Origin: Phaeodactylibacter sp.
GTDB taxonomy: Bacteria > Bacteroidota > Bacteroidia > Chitinophagales > Saprospiraceae
Length of the DNA stretch: 49,532 nucleotides
Direction of reading: 5' to 3'
Assembly (NCBI GenBank): GCA_024103175.1
Contig: JAGFJE010000367.1
Coordinates: forward strand, 1 to 49,532
Part shown: positions 45,994 to 49,532 of the stretch, one piece after another
Numbering within the stretch: the first letter of the stretch is position 1
How the letters are laid out: every line of letters begins with the position of its first letter
The notes under the pieces: generated by a model
Told to the model about the DNA's origin: nothing
Database searches by the model: none
What the model saw: the letters and a program-made list of their open reading frames with translations, nothing else
Program-made: the position numbers and the translations under genes

Positions 45994-46509
45994 ATGAGCG
46001 AATACCCTGAAGTGAAGGTCAACATCAATCAGTCTGTAGCCATTCTGATTGACGGGAACAACATAGAAAAGAGCCTGCATCACCTTATGGACGATAAGAA
46101 TGTCCTTATCGACTTTGATAAGCTGATCCCCAAGCTGCTGGACGGCAGGGGGCTGAGCCGCCTGATGTACTTTCGGGAGGGCGTCAGCATCTCTCCGAAA
46201 CTGGCCGAACGCCTTTTGCACAATTTCCACGGCTCGGTCGTCCCCTGCCACAAATCCGCCGACATCCCCCTAACCATCAAGGCCACTCAGATCGCCACCA
46301 AGGTGGATACTATCATTATCTTGTCCGGGGATTCGGATTATGTGGAACTCGTTCGGCACCTGAAAGGGGAGGGGGTCCGCGTGGAAATTGCCGCCATTGA
46401 ACAGACTACCGCCAAGATACTCATCCAGGAAGCAGACCTGTTTACCGCCATCGTTAAGGAGGATTGCTATGTGCTGAAGGCTTACCGGGGGAAGAAAATG
46501 AGGAAGTGA
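45994..46509 (+). CDS. NYN domain protein (LabA/DUF88 family)
   Basis: 171 residues making up a single NYN (PIN-like) nuclease fold. Acidic metal-binding residues are visible in ILIDGNNIE (Asp20), KSADIPLTIKA (about 88-98) and LSGDSDYVELVRHL (two Asp, about 109-111). NYN proteins are mostly RNA nucleases; this one has no extra OST-HTH or RNA-binding domain, so its target is unknown. It is followed by a strong hairpin and the convergent MotA-like gene. Confidence 0.9.
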   Translation: MSEYPEVKVNINQSVAILIDGNNIEKSLHHLMDDKNVLIDFDKLIPKLLDGRGLSRLMYFREGVSISPKLAERLLHNFHGSVVPCHKSADIPLTIKATQIATKVDTIIILSGDSDYVELVRHLKGEGVRVEIAAIEQTTAKILIQEADLFTAIVKEDCYVLKAYRGKKMRK

Positions 46510-46517
46510 GGGATGGG

Positions 46518-46591
46518 GGTATATTGCTATATTGCTATATTGCCATAAGTGTGGGCGCCACCAGGCAATATAACAATACAGCAATATAACC
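46518..46591. terminator. Long hairpin between convergent NYN and MotA-like genes
   Basis: 25-nt arms (46520-46544 and 46564-46588) pair at 23 positions; the left arm is three tandem copies of TATATTGC. It is likely a bidirectional transcript end or RNA-stabilising structure. Confidence 0.55.
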
Positions 46592-46607
46592 TTTCCGCAA
46601 TGTCTTA

Positions 46608-47372
46608 TTAAGCCGCCGCCTTATAGATCCGGCTGATCAGGTTGTCTATCACATAAGCCTTGGTCCGGGAGTAGAAGGTATCCAGGTTTTCCAGGTAGCG
46701 GTGGTAGAAAAAGTTCAGGACCAGCCCGGTGAGCAGCGCCACCAGGGTAGTGTCGAACGCCACATTGAGGTTGCGCGTGATCTCGGGCATGCCTTCCATG
46801 GTCCTGGCCAGGTGGGCCATGCCGATAGAAGAAGACAATCCGATCAGGGTGCCGATGAAGCCCAGGGAGATCACGGCGCCCAGCAGGTAGCGCACCGTTT
46901 CCAGTTGCCCTTCCAGTTCGCCCTTGCTTGTTTCCACCTGGGCGTTGAACACCTGCAGGGTTTCGCTGACCGACTGATCGTTGCGGTACTGGGTGCAGGC
47001 CTTCTTGATGAAATCGGCCACCAACAGGTTTTTCTTGCCGCTCATTTCCAGCTTGATCGTATCCAGTTTGATCTTGGCCACCTCCTCAGGGGATAGAACC
47101 AATTGGTCGCGGACGGGCAGCAGGCCCAGCCCGAAGCCTTCGTACTGCCCCTTGATAAACTTTTGCTTCTCGTACAATTCAAACAGGCTGTACGTGAATA
47201 AAGCATAGATGGCAGCCTGAATGTATCCCTTGCCGCTTCCGCCCAGGAGTTCCAGCAGGCGGTGTATGCCGGTGGAGGGGTCAAAAAGGTTGCTCAGAAG
47301 GATCAGCAGGAGCCAGGCTACGGCCGCCGCCAAAATGCTGATGATCAGTTGAAAGCTCTTGGAGTTAAACAT
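46608..47372 (-). CDS. MotA/TolQ/ExbB-like proton channel protein
   Basis: 254 residues. Membrane helices at about 8-28, 48-66, 158-182 and 200-224 surround a large cytoplasmic loop. The GAVISLGFIGTLIGLSSSIG and NVAFDTTLVALLTGLVLNFF segments are the conserved TM3-TM4 block of the ExbB/TolQ/MotA family. Together with the MotB/ExbD-like protein encoded 33 bp upstream it should form an inner-membrane ion-driven stator. There is no torque-loop RxxE pattern of flagellar MotA, so it is not flagellar. Confidence 0.85.
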   Translation of the reverse strand: MFNSKSFQLIISILAAAVAWLLLILLSNLFDPSTGIHRLLELLGGSGKGYIQAAIYALFTYSLFELYEKQKFIKGQYEGFGLGLLPVRDQLVLSPEEVAKIKLDTIKLEMSGKKNLLVADFIKKACTQYRNDQSVSETLQVFNAQVETSKGELEGQLETVRYLLGAVISLGFIGTLIGLSSSIGMAHLARTMEGMPEITRNLNVAFDTTLVALLTGLVLNFFYHRYLENLDTFYSRTKAYVIDNLISRIYKAAA

Positions 47373-47405
47373 ATCTGTAAGGCTTGAGATGGTTCGAAAA
47401 TAGGA

Positions 47406-48287
47406 TTATTTACTGCTGAATTTGAAATTGCCGTTTTCCTGAAGCACGACGGTGCCCAGCAGCACGCGCGGCCCGCCCAGGGTGAGCGAAGTGGTGAACG
47501 AATCACCCTGTTCCTGCCCCTGTTCGTTTTTGGTGTAGATTAATCCGTTGATGATCACCTTCGACCGGTTCTTTTCACTGGCCTTGTATTCTGCGTAGAG
47601 CTTGTATTCTCCGGGAATGGCCTTGTCAAACTGGCGGACGGCTTCCTGGTTGGTCCGCAGGTCGTTGCCGAACAGGCGGTTGCGGGACTTGCCGCTGTCC
47701 CATTGGCCGATGTTGTTGTCCCGTTTCCTTCCGCCGTAAACGCAGTCTCCTCCTTTGCATACGAAAAGGTCTACATTATCTTCCGCGCTGCGCCAGCTGA
47801 TCTCAAAGGAAACATTGCAGGGCACAGACGGAGCGTCTCCCTTGTAGGTACGGGGCTCCGGCGCAGGCTCCGGGCGCTGAACGGGAGGTTTTGGGGTTTT
47901 GACTTCTTCTTCATTGTTTTTCTTTTGCGGCTCTTCTTTTTTTGGTTCCGGCCGGGAGGTGCGTTCCGGCGGCGTCTTTATCTGCTCCGGCACCTGCTGC
48001 CGGGGAGGAGGAGTATAAGCCTGCGGCTTTGGCTCTTCCGGCATGTCTTTGTAATCCACCAGTACGGCAAAGAGGGTATCTCCGACCCTTTTGTGGCGGA
48101 GGCTGTCATGCAGGGCGCCGAAGACCTTCATGTCAGAAGTGTCTATATACACTGCCGCCTGTTGTACCTTGGCGGCAGGCGCCCCTCCCTTGGGGGTGAT
48201 GATGAACAGGAAGATCACCGCTCCGAGGGCACTGGTCAATAAGTCCAGAAAGGACAGGTTGAACAATTCTGCTTTTCTTCTAGACAT
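47406..48287 (-). CDS. MotB/ExbD-like membrane protein with DUF2135-like tail
   Basis: 293 residues. One N-terminal helix (LSFLDLLTSALGAVIFLFII, about 11-30) carries Asp15 at the place of the proton-carrying Asp of MotB/ExbD. A Pro/Lys/Glu-rich periplasmic linker (about 84-150) leads to a beta domain (about 160-290) with DNVDLFVCKGGD, GGRKRDNNIGQWD and IPGEYKLYAEY, resembling DUF2135/YfaP-like domains rather than the OmpA-like peptidoglycan-binding domain of MotB. It sits between the zinc-ribbon and MotA-like genes (gaps 11 and 33 bp). It presumably converts proton flow into movement of the tail domain against an unknown partner. Confidence 0.78.
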   Translation of the reverse strand: MSRRKAELFNLSFLDLLTSALGAVIFLFIITPKGGAPAAKVQQAAVYIDTSDMKVFGALHDSLRHKRVGDTLFAVLVDYKDMPEEPKPQAYTPPPRQQVPEQIKTPPERTSRPEPKKEEPQKKNNEEEVKTPKPPVQRPEPAPEPRTYKGDAPSVPCNVSFEISWRSAEDNVDLFVCKGGDCVYGGRKRDNNIGQWDSGKSRNRLFGNDLRTNQEAVRQFDKAIPGEYKLYAEYKASEKNRSKVIINGLIYTKNEQGQEQGDSFTTSLTLGGPRVLLGTVVLQENGNFKFSSK

Positions 48288-48298
48288 GGTTATTTCTT

Positions 48299-48577
48299 TT
48301 ATCCTGCCCGGAGGCTTCTCCAGGCGGGGGAATTCGATTCAATTTTTCTCGCAGTTGCCTTTGCGGGGAGGGGGAAGTGGCATTCCACGCATTTGTGCGC
48401 ATCGGCCGGGGTTTCGCTGCCACAGTTTAGGCACTGTATCATACCATCTTCCGGCTCGAGCGGGTCGCCGGTTCTTCCTTCATCATCCTGATGGCTGAAG
48501 TTGCCTTTCATATTGCAGTGCTGGCAGCGTTCAGCGCCATCGGGGTTGACGGTGAAACAATTATTACAGATCAGCAT
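48299..48577 (-). CDS. Double zinc-ribbon protein
   Basis: 92 residues from the ATG at 48577; a longer frame upstream runs into the preceding hairpin. Two CxxC...CxxC zinc ribbons are visible: Cys4/7/18/21 and Cys49/52/63/66, joined by an acidic linker, then a basic tail. There is no DNA-binding or enzymatic domain besides. It lies 11 bp upstream of the MotB-like gene on the same strand and is likely the first gene of a three-gene operon with the channel pair. It could be a regulator or assembly factor for it; that role is inference. Confidence 0.75.
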   Translation of the reverse strand: MLICNNCFTVNPDGAERCQHCNMKGNFSHQDDEGRTGDPLEPEDGMIQCLNCGSETPADAHKCVECHFPLPAKATARKIESNSPAWRSLRAG

Positions 48578-48599
48578 ATTGGTGTGGGTTTTTGGAGCC

Positions 48600-48645
48600 G
48601 CAAAACCTGCCTGCCGCGCCATCTCGGCCGCCAGGCAGGTTTTGC
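48600..48645 (-). terminator. Perfect 14-bp hairpin terminator after the beta-barrel gene
   Basis: Arms 48600-48613 and 48632-48645 are exact reverse complements, with an 18-nt GC-rich loop. On the minus strand the 3' arm ends GGTTTTGC, 10 bp past the beta-barrel stop. It separates that gene from the zinc-ribbon operon, at least in part. Confidence 0.65.
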
Positions 48646-48654
48646 AGCAAAGTT

Positions 48655-49398
48655 TTAATAGCGGTCGGCGAAATTGAAGTGGTATTCGTAGCCCACCGAG
48701 AATACGGTGGAGCGGGCCAACTGGTCGCCCTTGTTGATGCTGAAGAACTCGTTGGCGTCTTTATAACGCGGGTTGAAAATATCGGCGACGCCGCTGTCCC
48801 AGGTCACGTTGAAGGTAACTTTGCTGTTGTCATTAATGGCGACGACCAGCCCGGGAGACACCTGGAAGCCCACCTGCATGGGGCGGTAGTCTTCATTGAG
48901 GCCATTGCCAAAGGCAACCTTATAATTGTTCAGGACTGTCTCATCCTTGCCAAAGTATTCGGTCGTCTCATCCAGGTTGCCGCTCAGGCCGAAATTGAAG
49001 GACGGGCCGATGGCGATGGAGAAGGCAAAGCGCGGAGCGACGTATTGGCGATAGCCCACCAGCACCGGCACGGAAATGTAGTGCAGTTTCTCCTTACCGG
49101 TAAAAAAGCCGGTGCCGATCTCGTCGTCGAAGTTGTCGGTCTGGTATTCGCCTCCTTTCTGGATGTACTGTATGCCGCTGCTGATGGTGAAGTTCTGGAT
49201 CTCGAAACCGAGGGAGACTCCTCCGTTTAAGCCAAATACCGGGTTGGAGTTGGGGTACAGTTCCGCCAGGTCTTCCGTGAACTTGAACTTGGAAAAGTTG
49301 CCGCCTCCATTGGCGCCGATAAAGAAGGAGTTGCGTTGTGCGTTTAGGGTGAATAGGCTGGCTACAGCCATTACCAGGGTGATGATGATCGTTTTCAT
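48655..49398 (-). CDS. Outer-membrane beta-barrel protein (PorT/OmpW-like)
   Basis: 247 residues with a signal peptide (ends TLNAQ, about 20). After it come alternating amphipathic strands typical of an eight-strand barrel, starting NSFFIGANGGGNFSKFKF and ending in an aromatic strand VFSVGYEYHFNFADRY with a C-terminal Tyr. It fits the 'porin family/outer membrane beta-barrel' group common in Bacteroidota. No specific channel or receptor role can be assigned. It lies upstream of the zinc-ribbon/MotB/MotA run on the same strand, separated by a strong hairpin. Confidence 0.85.
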   Translation of the reverse strand: MKTIIITLVMAVASLFTLNAQRNSFFIGANGGGNFSKFKFTEDLAELYPNSNPVFGLNGGVSLGFEIQNFTISSGIQYIQKGGEYQTDNFDDEIGTGFFTGKEKLHYISVPVLVGYRQYVAPRFAFSIAIGPSFNFGLSGNLDETTEYFGKDETVLNNYKVAFGNGLNEDYRPMQVGFQVSPGLVVAINDNSKVTFNVTWDSGVADIFNPRYKDANEFFSINKGDQLARSTVFSVGYEYHFNFADRY

Positions 49399-49532
49399 AG
49401 TTTGTAGATTGTTTTGGTTTCGGGAACAAAGAAAAGGGAGGGAATTGTTAAGGTGTGTTATGGCTTCGTTACTTTATTCTTAAGCGGACGGGTTTAACTA
49501 AGCATTAAAACTTCTTAATGCCGTTAACAATC
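49399..49532. other. Upstream region of the beta-barrel gene, to window end
   Basis: AT-rich, non-coding as far as visible. A 7/8 match to TAnnTTTG on the minus strand (TTTCTTTG) lies near 49424-49433. The region is cut by the window edge. Confidence 0.3.

Noticed and set aside
46518..46591. CRISPR array
   Set aside because: Only three directly abutting 8-mers without spacers; no cas genes anywhere in the window.
46608..48577. Zorya-type anti-phage system
   Set aside because: A MotA/MotB-like pair is present, but the channel lacks a long cytoplasmic tail, the partner lacks an OmpA-like domain, and no ZorC/ZorD or ZorE-like genes are nearby.

Overview
The window looks like a chromosomal segment of a gliding, type IX secretion (T9SS) member of the Bacteroidota, most like the Saprospiria/Lewinella side of the phylum. 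Support comes from a PorP/SprF protein beside a giant SprB-repeat protein with a gliding-motility C-terminal domain, a choice-of-anchor L surface protein, a Bacteroidota-type dihydroorotase, DUF2911, DUF2891 and DUF6249 proteins, TAnnTTTG-type promoter boxes, and almost no Shine-Dalgarno sequences. No rRNA, tRNA or CRISPR array was seen.

Left part (1-18.2 kb). A truncated secreted adhesin-like gene is followed, on the minus strand, by a compact operon: ribosome-rescue factor, ChaN-like lipoprotein, SCO copper chaperone and cytochrome c lipoprotein. Next come a DASH cryptochrome, purK and pyrC, then an ECF sigma/anti-sigma pair divergent from a small DUF6249 membrane protein, an rRNA/tRNA methyltransferase of the SpoU type, PorP/SprF, and an 1835-residue SprB-repeat protein.

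Middle (18.2-33.2 kb). A folD - DinB-like - prmA - 1520-residue exported protein run is followed by a tiny membrane protein with a good terminator, a fatty acid desaturase, adenosine deaminase, a two-CBS protein, a fused NDP-forming acyl-CoA synthetase/GNAT acetyltransferase, and an MFS transporter.

Accessory island (about 33.2-41.5 kb). Base composition drops sharply: two hand-counted lines gave 21/60 G+C inside against 44/60 just outside. The island opens with a 143-bp inverted-repeat element and a wrecked IS982-family insertion sequence that itself carries a 100-bp insertion. Its payload is two adjacent large genes (1324 and 749 residues) with no signal peptide and no family I can name with confidence. 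This is the best candidate for an undescribed system.

Right part (41.5-49.5 kb). Housekeeping-type genes resume: DUF2177, two short-chain dehydrogenases, DUF2911 and DUF2891 lipoproteins, a NYN-domain protein, then a minus-strand group of an outer-membrane beta-barrel, a double zinc ribbon, a MotB/ExbD-like protein with a DUF2135-like tail, and a MotA/TolQ/ExbB-like channel. A 101-bp palindromic element occurs twice, at 18262 and 45827, at 89/101 identity; the second copy supplies the stop codon of the DUF2891 gene.
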